From Woeseia oceani (GTDB taxonomy: Bacteria > Pseudomonadota > Gammaproteobacteria > Steroidobacterales > Woeseiaceae), in contig NZ_CP016268.1 in assembly GCF_001677435.1 (NCBI RefSeq), positions 1,725,001-1,789,000 of the forward strand: 64,000 nucleotides of DNA, read 5' to 3'. The position numbers and the translations under genes were made by a program. The stretch's first letter is position 1, and each line of letters starts with the position of its first letter. Below the pieces are notes generated by a model that worked only from the letters and a program-made list of their open reading frames with translations, did not search any database and had not been told where the DNA came from. Shown one piece after another: positions 42,826 through 50,645 of this stretch.

Positions 42826-45800
42826 TCAGGCGTTGGCGGCGCGCTTGCTGTCGCCAACCGGTGCCAATTCGGCTAATAAGGTGTTGATGGCGGTGAACCG
42901 GTCCTCGATATCCACCATCGGTTGGCGAAACTGTAGCCGATCCGCGCCGCGCATACGATAGATATGACTACGTGTTTGCATCAGACGAACCAGTTGCAAA
43001 GGATCAACATCCGCGCCCTCGCCAAACTGCAGGAATCCGGCTTCATCGGAAGCATCGATTTTCTCGATGCCCAGGCGAGCGGCGGCCGCCCTTATGGCTG
43101 CAACGCGCATCAGGTTTTTGGCGGCTGGTGGTAGCAGGCCGAATCGGTCGATCAGTTCAACCTGCAGATCGCGAAGTTCCTGCTCACCACGCGCGCTCGC
43201 TATTCGTTTGTAAAGTATCAGTCGAAGATGAACATCAGGTACGTAGTCGTCTGGCAGCAACGCAGGCACGTGCAGATTGACTTCAACGCCTGCGTTCAGC
43301 GGTTTGTCGAGGTTGGCGACTTTACCTTCGCGCAATGCTTCCACGGCACGTGTGAGCATTTCCGTATAGAGCGAAAAGCCGATTTCCTGAATTTGCCCAC
43401 TCTGCGTATCGCCGAGCAATTCACCGGCGCCACGTATTTCGAGATCGTGCGTCGCCAGGGTAAATCCGGAACCAAGATCTTCCAGCGAGTCGATCGCTTC
43501 CAGACGTTTCGCCGCATCGGCGGTCATTGCACGTTTCGGTGGCGCAATCATGTAGGCGTAGGCGCGGTGGTGCGAACGGCCGACGCGCCCCCGCAGTTGG
43601 TGCAACTGTGCAAGACCAAACCGATCGGCGCGGTTGATGATAATCGTATTGGCCGTTGGAACGTCGATACCGGATTCCACGATGGTCGTGCACAACAGCA
43701 GGTTGAAACGACGGTGGTAGAAATCGAGCATCACCTGTTCCAGTTCGCGTTCGGGCATCTGACCATGGCCCACACGAATCTTGGCTTCCGGCACCAGCGC
43801 CGACAAACGCTCACCGATACGGGCGATGTCTTCGACTTTGTTGTGAATAAAATAGACCTGACCGCCACGCTTGATTTCGCGCAGGCAGGCTTCGCGAATG
43901 ACAACGTCATTCCATTCGCTGACAAAGGTCTTGACCGCAAGGCGTTCTGCGGGCGGGGTGGTGATCAGCGACAGCTCGCGCAATCCGCCGAGCGCCATGT
44001 TCAACGTGCGCGGGATCGGCGTTGCGGTCAGGGTGAGTATATCGACTTCACTGCGCATCGACTTGATGGCTTCCTTATGACGAACACCGAAACGGTGTTC
44101 TTCATCAATGATCACAAGGCCGACATTCTCGAAGTCCTTTACGTGCTGCAACAGGCGGTGTGTGCCGATAACAATATCGACGCGACCATTGCGCATGTTT
44201 TCGACGACAGACTTGACCTCTTTCGGGCTGCGAAAGCGCGACATCACTTCGACCCGCACGGGCCAGTCGGCAAAGCGATCCTTGAAGGTCTGCCCGTGCT
44301 GTTGCGCGAGCAGTGTGGTGGGCACCAGTAATGCAACCTGTTTGCCGCCGTGCACGGCGGCGAAGGCCGCGCGGAGTGCGACTTCCGTCTTGCCGAAACC
44401 AACGTCGCCACACACGACGCGATCCATTGGTCGCGCGGCTGCGAGATCGCCGAGTACATCGTTGATGGTCTGTTGCTGGTCTTCGGTTGGTTCGAAAGGA
44501 AATCCGCTTTCAAATGAGCGGTAGTCGGCCTCGCTCCATTTGAAAGCATGCCCTGGCCGTGCTTCGCGTCTGGCGTAGACGTCCAGTAACTCTGCGGCGA
44601 CATCGCGAATCTTGTTGATTGCCCGCTTGCGCGCTTTTGCCCACTGGTCGCTGCCCAGTCGATGCAACGGTGCATTTTCGGGAGAGGCGCCGGTATAACG
44701 GGATATTACATCCAGTGACTGCACCGGGACGTACAGTTTATCGCCACCGGCATATTCAAGATGGAGGAACTCGGCGACAGTACCGCCAGCCTCCAGGGTG
44801 ACCAGCCCGAGGTAGCGGCCAACACCGTGCTCTGCATGCACCACCGGCGAGCCTGCTTGCAGATCGTTGAGCTGGCGTATGATGCTTTCCGGGTCGCGTT
44901 CAGCACGTCGGCGGCGGTTACGTTGTCGGACTTTCTCGCCGAACAGTTGTTGTTCACTGACGATCGCGATACCGGCAAGCGGCAGCAACACGCCGTCTTC
45001 CAAAGGAGCGACGGCAACGCAAAGCCTTGAATCGCTTTGGCAGAACTCGGCCCAGCTTGCGACCCGCGTAACCTTTTGCTCACGACCTTGCAGGAAGTCG
45101 CTGACACTCTCGCGACGGCCGGCAGAATCGGCGGTAAACAGAACCCGGCCGGAAAAGTTATTGAGGAACGTCATGAGCGCTCGCGCCGCGTCTTCGAAGC
45201 GGGCTTCGATCTTCATCGCCGGCGGCAACCGTGATTCGACGTTCAGCACCGTTGCCGTCTCGGGTATTTTGTTCGAGCTGGTTGCTACCTGGCGGTAGTG
45301 GCTCAACAGCTCTGCGATGTGTTCTGGCGCGGCAAAGGTTTCTTCCGGATTCAGGATCGGGCGTTCAGGGTCCAGCCGGCACAGTTCGTAACGTTCTTTG
45401 ATTTCCGCCCAGTTTTGCTCGAGCAGGTCGTCAAGTTCGGCCGGCGCAACAATCACCGTGTCGCTGTGCAGGTAGTCGACGAGTGTCGCGGTATCGTCGA
45501 AAAACAAAGGCAGGTAATACTCGATGCCGCCGTGTGCAATACCGTCCGATATGTCGCGGTACACACGTGATTGGGAAGGCTGGCCTTCGAAACGTTCGCG
45601 ATAGCGACGACGGAACAGTTTGACGGCTTCATCGTCCAGTGGCACTTCGCGTGCCGGCAATATGTTGACGCCGTCAATTTTTTCGCCGGACATCTGCGTA
45701 TCCGGGTCGAAGCAGCGCAGTGTGTCGATCTCGTCGTCAAAGAAGTCAATGCGCAACGGTTGGGCGGAGCCCATCGGGAAAACATCCAGCAGTGCACCGC

Positions 45801-46296
45801 GGACGGCAAACTCACCGTGTTCTTCAACCTGCGGTACGCGCAGGTAGCCGGCGCCGGAAAGTTTGTCGATGAATGCTTGACGATCGAGTGTGTCGCCGGT
45901 ATTCAGGCTAAGTGTGCGGGCGGCGACGTAGCCGACGGGCGGCAGGCGCTGCAAGAGTACCGATGCCGACACGATTAAAATGCCGCGCTTCTGCTGTGAC
46001 AGAGCAGCCAGCACGGCCAATCGTTGCGAAACAATATCCTGGTGGGGCGAGAAGGTGTCCCACGGCAGTGTTTCCCATTCAACGAAGTGCGCCACGGGCA
46101 GGTCGCCGGCGAACCAGCGTGCTTCGGCTTCCAGTCGGTCTGCCTCGCGAGCGTCGGGCGCGAGCAGCAATAGCGGGCGGTTTAAACCGCGGGCTAGTTC
46201 AACGGCGGCAAGTGCGGTACTGGCACCGGTCAGGCGGCCGATCGATCGCAAGCGATCCTGATGGGCGGTCGGTATTAGGAAGGGCAGGTCGGACAC
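42826..46296 (-). CDS. mfd: transcription-repair coupling factor Mfd
   Basis: Mfd displaces RNA polymerase stalled at DNA damage and recruits UvrA. The 1156 residues comprise an N-terminal UvrB-like region, the polymerase-interaction domain (about residues 475-545, with GSPVVHAEHGVGRYLGLV), a RecG-like helicase with Walker A GDVGFGKTE near residue 630 and DEEH, motif VI LHQLRGRVGRS, and the C-terminal TRCF domain. The start is a GTG at 46296. csiV-type follows after 25 bases on the same strand. Confidence 0.98.
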   Translation of the reverse strand: MSDLPFLIPTAHQDRLRSIGRLTGASTALAAVELARGLNRPLLLLAPDAREADRLEAEARWFAGDLPVAHFVEWETLPWDTFSPHQDIVSQRLAVLAALSQQKRGILIVSASVLLQRLPPVGYVAARTLSLNTGDTLDRQAFIDKLSGAGYLRVPQVEEHGEFAVRGALLDVFPMGSAQPLRIDFFDDEIDTLRCFDPDTQMSGEKIDGVNILPAREVPLDDEAVKLFRRRYRERFEGQPSQSRVYRDISDGIAHGGIEYYLPLFFDDTATLVDYLHSDTVIVAPAELDDLLEQNWAEIKERYELCRLDPERPILNPEETFAAPEHIAELLSHYRQVATSSNKIPETATVLNVESRLPPAMKIEARFEDAARALMTFLNNFSGRVLFTADSAGRRESVSDFLQGREQKVTRVASWAEFCQSDSRLCVAVAPLEDGVLLPLAGIAIVSEQQLFGEKVRQRNRRRRAERDPESIIRQLNDLQAGSPVVHAEHGVGRYLGLVTLEAGGTVAEFLHLEYAGGDKLYVPVQSLDVISRYTGASPENAPLHRLGSDQWAKARKRAINKIRDVAAELLDVYARREARPGHAFKWSEADYRSFESGFPFEPTEDQQQTINDVLGDLAAARPMDRVVCGDVGFGKTEVALRAAFAAVHGGKQVALLVPTTLLAQQHGQTFKDRFADWPVRVEVMSRFRSPKEVKSVVENMRNGRVDIVIGTHRLLQHVKDFENVGLVIIDEEHRFGVRHKEAIKSMRSEVDILTLTATPIPRTLNMALGGLRELSLITTPPAERLAVKTFVSEWNDVVIREACLREIKRGGQVYFIHNKVEDIARIGERLSALVPEAKIRVGHGQMPERELEQVMLDFYHRRFNLLLCTTIVESGIDVPTANTIIINRADRFGLAQLHQLRGRVGRSHHRAYAYMIAPPKRAMTADAAKRLEAIDSLEDLGSGFTLATHDLEIRGAGELLGDTQSGQIQEIGFSLYTEMLTRAVEALREGKVANLDKPLNAGVEVNLHVPALLPDDYVPDVHLRLILYKRIASARGEQELRDLQVELIDRFGLLPPAAKNLMRVAAIRAAAARLGIEKIDASDEAGFLQFGEGADVDPLQLVRLMQTRSHIYRMRGADRLQFRQPMVDIEDRFTAINTLLAELAPVGDSKRAANA

Positions 46297-46341
46297 GAGT
46301 GGCTGGCTGTTTCAAACGGCCGGCGATTATCGCATACACAC

Positions 46342-46374
46342 AAAAAAGGGACAGGTGCCTGTTGCAGCTGTCCC
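46342..46374 (-). terminator. rho-independent terminator of the small exported protein gene
   Basis: Read on the minus strand, GGGACAG and CTGTCCC arms (46368-46374 and 46348-46354) form a seven-base stem and are followed by TTTTTT (46342-46347). It sits 30 bases after the stop of the minus-strand gene ending at 46405 and separates it from mfd. Confidence 0.8.
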
Positions 46375-46404
46375 TCTCGCGGCAGGGCGATGAGCCCCGC
46401 TGTG

Positions 46405-46689
46405 TTAGCGCTTGCTGACGGCGTGGATAACGCGGTCAAACTCAAAATAGACGGCGAAACCGGCGTAGTCCCAGCGCGTAATTGGCGGTTCACCCACGGG
46501 GCTCTGACGCGAATTGGGGGTACCGAACTCGGCTTCAACGCGCGCCTGAGTCATGCCACGGACGGGTTTGCCGGTCTGTTCGTAGCGTTCGGCATTGTCG
46601 GTGCCGCCCATTTGCAGGGTATCGGCCTGGGCTACGCCCATCAGGCTGGCCGCCAGTACTGTGAGGCTCAGTGCCCGAGCTTTGTTCAT
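46405..46689 (-). CDS. small exported protein with SmpA/OmlA-like fold
   Basis: A 94-residue protein with a signal peptide (MNKARALSLTVLAASLMG, cleavage near AQA-DT) and a short mature domain: PVRGMTQARVEAEFGTP, then GEPPITRWDYAGFAVYFEF and a final DRVIHAVSKR. The pattern of a GM-x4-V-x3-FG helix and a WDY-x5-V-YF strand resembles BamE/OmlA-type domains; similar small proteins are common in gammaproteobacteria and have no assigned function. The start at 46689 is fixed by the signal peptide and a GGAG at 46698. It has its own promoter-like sequence and terminator, so it is a single-gene unit. Confidence 0.78.
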   Translation of the reverse strand: MNKARALSLTVLAASLMGVAQADTLQMGGTDNAERYEQTGKPVRGMTQARVEAEFGTPNSRQSPVGEPPITRWDYAGFAVYFEFDRVIHAVSKR

Positions 46690-46717
46690 TTCCGACTCTC
46701 CGTTGGGTTGTTCGCGG

Positions 46718-46723
46718 ACTATA
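46718..46723 (-). promoter_or_regulatory. extended -10 promoter for the small exported protein gene
   Basis: On the minus strand TGTTATAGT forms an extended -10 (TGn-TATAGT) about 30 bases before the ATG, with a GGAG ribosome binding site between. A TTGCCT 15 bases upstream could be a weak -35. Confidence 0.4.
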
Positions 46724-46875
46724 ACATTGGCCGGGAACAGGCAAAACATGGACTTAGGCCGTTTTGTACACCCTGGGCCGGCAGGGCTCCCGGACCTGGG
46801 TCACAGTTTGCGCGCGGCAGCCGGCTGAGCCAGGACTCATCACCGTCCGGGAACGAATGTGGTTTAATGCGGCCG

Positions 46876-48123
46876 ATGATTCATCCTGTCGAACTGTTTG
46901 TCGGATTGCGCTATCTGCGCGCCAAACGCCGCACCCGTTTCGTTTCCTTTATCACGCTGGTTTCGATGGCAGGTATCGCTCTGGGCGTCGCCGCGCTGAT
47001 TGTCATCCTGTCGGTGATGAACGGCTTCGAAGGGGAGCTGCGCAGCCGCTTGCTCAGCATGACAGCACACGGCTACGTCGCGTCCGATAACGGTGCTTTG
47101 CAGGACTGGCAGGCGGTTCGACAGCGAGTGCTGGCGCAAGACGGCGTACTTGCGGCTACACCTGTTGTGCAGCTGGAGGGCATGATCCGCACGGGTACGG
47201 AACTGAAACCGGTGCAAATTGACGGCATTGAGCCGGTCGCTGAAGAAGGCGTTGCAGGCCGCACGATCAACCTGGTGGAAGGCCGACTTGCGGACCTGCA
47301 AGCTGGCGAGAAGGGGGTCATTCTTGGCCGCTTGCTGGCATGGGATCTGGCTGTTGCTGTCGGCGACAGTGTGGTCTTGCTGGTGCCGCGGGCAGGGGCG
47401 AACGGCCAGATGGAACCCGTGCTGGAACGCTTTGTGCTGGTTGGCATGTTCGACGCCGGCGTGCAGGAACACGACACCGGACTGGCGTTGATGCATTTGC
47501 AGGATGCCGCGCGACTCGCCGGACTCAATGACGGCGAGGTGAGTGCCGTACGCTTTTTGTCCGGGAATGTACTCGCGGCACCCGCCATCGCAGGAGGCTT
47601 GCGAGATGCGTTCGGCTCCGGATACCGCAGCTCGGACTGGACTGTTGAGAACGCCAGCTATTTCCGCGCCATCCGCATTGAAAAGATGATGATGTCGTTG
47701 ATCCTCTCGCTGGTTATCGGCGTTGCTGCATTCAATATTGTTGCCAGCCTGGTCATGGTAGTGACGGACAAGACCAGTGACATTGCCATCTTGCGAACCC
47801 TGGGCATGGGGCCTAACGGCGTTGTCCGGGTATTTTTCATCCAGGGCGCGATGATCGGCTGGCTGGGTGTTCTGGCCGGTGTCGGTGTCGGCGTCCTGCT
47901 GGCGCAGAATGTGCCGACACTGGTGCCAGCTCTCGAGGCGTTCTTCGGCTTTCAGATCATGCCGGGCGACGTCTACTACGTCACCCGTATCCCTTCTGTG
48001 CTGCAGAGCAGGGATGTCATCATTATTGCGATTGCTGCATTCGTGCTGACCTCGCTGGCAACCTTGTACCCGGCCCGGCGAGCCGCATTGGTCGATCCGG
48101 CCAGTGCGCTGCGTTATGAGTGA
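46876..48123 (+). CDS. lolC: lipoprotein-releasing ABC transporter permease LolC
   Basis: LolC is a membrane subunit of the LolCDE complex that extracts outer-membrane lipoproteins from the inner membrane and passes them to LolA. The 415-residue product starts MIHPVELFVGLRYLRAKR, close to Escherichia coli LolC, with an N-terminal membrane helix, a large periplasmic domain (about residues 45-265) and three C-terminal membrane segments of the FtsX type. An ATG nine bases upstream is possible; the frame is open much further, but without similarity. lolE starts three bases after the stop. Confidence 0.93.
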   Translation: MIHPVELFVGLRYLRAKRRTRFVSFITLVSMAGIALGVAALIVILSVMNGFEGELRSRLLSMTAHGYVASDNGALQDWQAVRQRVLAQDGVLAATPVVQLEGMIRTGTELKPVQIDGIEPVAEEGVAGRTINLVEGRLADLQAGEKGVILGRLLAWDLAVAVGDSVVLLVPRAGANGQMEPVLERFVLVGMFDAGVQEHDTGLALMHLQDAARLAGLNDGEVSAVRFLSGNVLAAPAIAGGLRDAFGSGYRSSDWTVENASYFRAIRIEKMMMSLILSLVIGVAAFNIVASLVMVVTDKTSDIAILRTLGMGPNGVVRVFFIQGAMIGWLGVLAGVGVGVLLAQNVPTLVPALEAFFGFQIMPGDVYYVTRIPSVLQSRDVIIIAIAAFVLTSLATLYPARRAALVDPASALRYE

Positions 48124-48126
48124 GCG

Positions 48127-49374
48127 ATGACCCAGCTCTACGAAATATGGATAGGCAGTCGCTATGTGCGCTCGAAAAGCGGCAACCGGTTTGTCTCGTT
48201 GATCTCGTTGATTTCGATGTTGGGGATCGCGATTGCTGTCGCTGTGCTCATCATTGTCTTGTCGGTGGTGAACGGATTTGAACGCGAGCTAAAGGACCGG
48301 CTCCTGTCGATGTCCGGCCATGCCAGCATTGAAGGCCCGGATCAGCGATTGTCTGACTGGCCGCATTTTGCGGACACTGCGGACGCTAATCCGTTGGTCG
48401 TTGCCAGTGCTCCGTACGTGGAAGGTCAGGGCATGCTGATTGCCGGCAGCAAGCTCAGCGGTGCCGGTTTGCGCGGCATCGACCCGCCGTCAGAGGATCG
48501 TGTGTCCGGAGTTGCCGGCGTCATGACTGATGGCGAGCTGGCGGAGCTGGTGGCTGGCAAGTTCAATATTGTTCTCGGAAGTGAATTGGCGGCGCACCTC
48601 GGTATCGGTCGTGGCGACAAGGTGACGGTAACGCTGGCGGAGGGCACGGTGACGCCGGCCGGCATTATTCCGCGCAGCAAGCGGTTTACCGTCACCGGCA
48701 TTTACCGCGTGGGCATGTACGAGTTCGATCGACGCCTCGCCTTTATTCATATCGACGACGCACAGCGCTTGTTTCGCCTGGGTAAAGACGTCAGCGGTGT
48801 ACGTTTGTCCGTGCAAGAGTTATTCGAAGCGCCGGTGATCGTTCGCGAGGTGGCGCTGGAGGCAGGTGGCGGCGTATTGGTCAGTGACTGGACGCGGCGT
48901 CACGTCAATTTCTTCCGTTCTATTCAGATCACCAAATCCATTCTGTTCGTGATTTTGTTGCTGGTCATCGCGGTCGCCGCCTTCAATATCGTGTCGACGC
49001 TCGTTATGGTCGTCAAAGACAAGCAATCGGATATCGCGATCTTGCGCACCATCGGTGCGCAACCTGGTGAGATACTTCGCGTATTCATTACGCAGGGCAC
49101 CGTGATCGGTGTTACCGGTACCGTCGCAGGCGTGGTACTCGGCGTGCTGTTGACTGTTAATCTGGAGGCCATTGTGGCGTTTTTCGAGGCGAGCTTCGGC
49201 ATGAAGTTTCTTGCGGCGGATGTGTATTTCATCAGCGACCTGCCAGCTGATTTGCGCTGGTCGGACGTAGCCAAGGTGAGTGGCATTGCACTGCTGCTCG
49301 CATTGCTTTCCACCCTGTACCCGGCGTGGCGCGGTGCGCGCACTCTGCCTGCGGAGGCATTGCGCTATGAGTGA
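48127..49374 (+). CDS. lolE: lipoprotein-releasing ABC transporter permease LolE-type
   Basis: A second FtsX/MacB-type permease of 415 residues, clearly paralogous to the preceding one (IGSRYVRSKSGNRFVSLISL, VLSVVNGFERELKDRLLSM, and KSILFVILLLVIAVAAFNIV near the C-terminus). By position it is the LolE partner of LolC, but the two proteins are so alike that assignment of C and E is only tentative. The order here is C-E-D; Escherichia coli has C-D-E. It overlaps lolD by eight bases. Confidence 0.88.
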   Translation: MTQLYEIWIGSRYVRSKSGNRFVSLISLISMLGIAIAVAVLIIVLSVVNGFERELKDRLLSMSGHASIEGPDQRLSDWPHFADTADANPLVVASAPYVEGQGMLIAGSKLSGAGLRGIDPPSEDRVSGVAGVMTDGELAELVAGKFNIVLGSELAAHLGIGRGDKVTVTLAEGTVTPAGIIPRSKRFTVTGIYRVGMYEFDRRLAFIHIDDAQRLFRLGKDVSGVRLSVQELFEAPVIVREVALEAGGGVLVSDWTRRHVNFFRSIQITKSILFVILLLVIAVAAFNIVSTLVMVVKDKQSDIAILRTIGAQPGEILRVFITQGTVIGVTGTVAGVVLGVLLTVNLEAIVAFFEASFGMKFLAADVYFISDLPADLRWSDVAKVSGIALLLALLSTLYPAWRGARTLPAEALRYE

Positions 49375-50047
49375 TCAGGTGCTCCTGTGCCGCGACGTCG
49401 TACGGCAGTTCAACGAAGGCAGCTCGACGCTGGAAGTGCTCAGTGGTGTAAACCTTGACGTGCGACCTGCCGAACGGCTGGCCATCATCGGCTCCTCCGG
49501 GTCCGGCAAGACCACGCTGTTGCAGATCATGGGCGGACTGGATGAACCGACCTCAGGCGATGTCATCGTCGGCGGGCAGACGATTGCGCACACCAGTGAG
49601 CGCGAAAAAGGCCTGCTGCGAAACAAATACCTGGGTTTCGTTTACCAGTTTCACCACTTGCTGCCAGAGTTCACGGCGGCCGAAAACGTTGCGATGCCGT
49701 TGATGATCCGGCGCATGCCGCGCGCTGAGGCGCTCGCTGCAGCGGGCAAGTTGCTGGATCGGGTTGGACTTGGTGCGCGTCTGACGCACAAGCCCGGTGA
49801 AATGTCCGGCGGTGAACGCCAGCGTGCGGCCGTCGCCAGAGCACTGATTACCCAACCCAGGCTGGTACTGGCGGATGAGCCCACGGGTAATCTGGACGCG
49901 GGCAATGGTGAGCACGTATTGAATTTGATGCTGGAACTGAACCGCGAGTTTCAAACCAGTCTTATTATCGTGACTCACGATCACGCCATCGCCAGGCGCA
50001 TGGACCGTATCCTCACGCTCGAAGGCGGGGTCCTCAACGAAGCCTGA
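49367..50047 (+). CDS. lolD: lipoprotein-releasing ABC transporter ATP-binding protein
   Basis: LolD powers lipoprotein release. The 226 residues have Walker A GSSGSGKTT at about residues 42-50, the Q-loop YQFHHLLPEF, the signature MSGGERQRAAVARAL and Walker B LVLADEPTGNLD. The ATG at 49367 overlaps lolE; the frame opens earlier at 49280, but the family start is MSDQVLLCRDV. It abuts the convergent DUF2062 gene with no spacer. Confidence 0.96.
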   Translation: MSDQVLLCRDVVRQFNEGSSTLEVLSGVNLDVRPAERLAIIGSSGSGKTTLLQIMGGLDEPTSGDVIVGGQTIAHTSEREKGLLRNKYLGFVYQFHHLLPEFTAAENVAMPLMIRRMPRAEALAAAGKLLDRVGLGARLTHKPGEMSGGERQRAAVARALITQPRLVLADEPTGNLDAGNGEHVLNLMLELNREFQTSLIIVTHDHAIARRMDRILTLEGGVLNEA

Positions 50048-50572
50048 TCAAAGTTTGCGGTTCTTGCGGCGTCGGCGTTTTTCCAGGTAGTCGGCTATCG
50101 ATGCTCGCCACAACAGATCCAGTCCGATGTAGCCGAGCAGGGAGGCGATGCTGCCCAGCAGCACACAACCGAGCATCAAGGGTTGCCAGATGTTGAGAAA
50201 GCTATCGGCCAACCAATCCCAACTGAGTTCGAAGTTGATCTCGCGTGGTTCCAAACCAAGCAGCAAGCGCCCGAGCTGGTAAGAAAAAATAAACATCGGG
50301 CCGATGGTCAGTGGATTGCTGACAAAGGTGGTGATTGCGGCAATCGGGATGTTGATCCGGAATGCGAGCGCCAGCAGCGCGCCGATCAGCATGTGCCCGG
50401 GTACCGGCTGGAAGGCAATGAACAGGCCGAGGGCAAAGGCGGGCACGATGGTCCGCCGTCGAACACCCCACAAGCGCTGGTCATGCAGCAGGTGGTCGAA
50501 TGGCGCCAGGTACCAGTGGCCATGGAAGTGCTGGCGTTTCAGGGCAAATTTTCGAAAAAAGCGTCTTGGCAT
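50048..50572 (-). CDS. DUF2062 membrane protein
   Basis: A 174-residue membrane protein of the DUF2062 family. Visible are an N-terminal basic segment, the conserved RRTIVPAFALGLFIAFQPVPGHM near residues 38-60, NPLTIGPMFIFSYQLG near residues 86-101, and two or three membrane segments. The function is unknown; in Pseudomonas the same kind of gene lies next to comEC, as here. It is divergent from comEC with a 73-base gap. Confidence 0.85.
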   Translation of the reverse strand: MPRRFFRKFALKRQHFHGHWYLAPFDHLLHDQRLWGVRRRTIVPAFALGLFIAFQPVPGHMLIGALLALAFRINIPIAAITTFVSNPLTIGPMFIFSYQLGRLLLGLEPREINFELSWDWLADSFLNIWQPLMLGCVLLGSIASLLGYIGLDLLWRASIADYLEKRRRRKNRKL

Positions 50573-50645
50573 TGGACGGGTGTTTCGGTGTCATCCGGCT
50601 TCGGGTCGCGACTACGCGCGGCATCATATATGCAATTGATTACGG

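Noticed and set aside
46390-46875. N-terminal extension of LolC by about 160 residues
   Set aside because: It runs across the small exported-protein gene and its promoter; LolC homology begins at the ATG at 46876.
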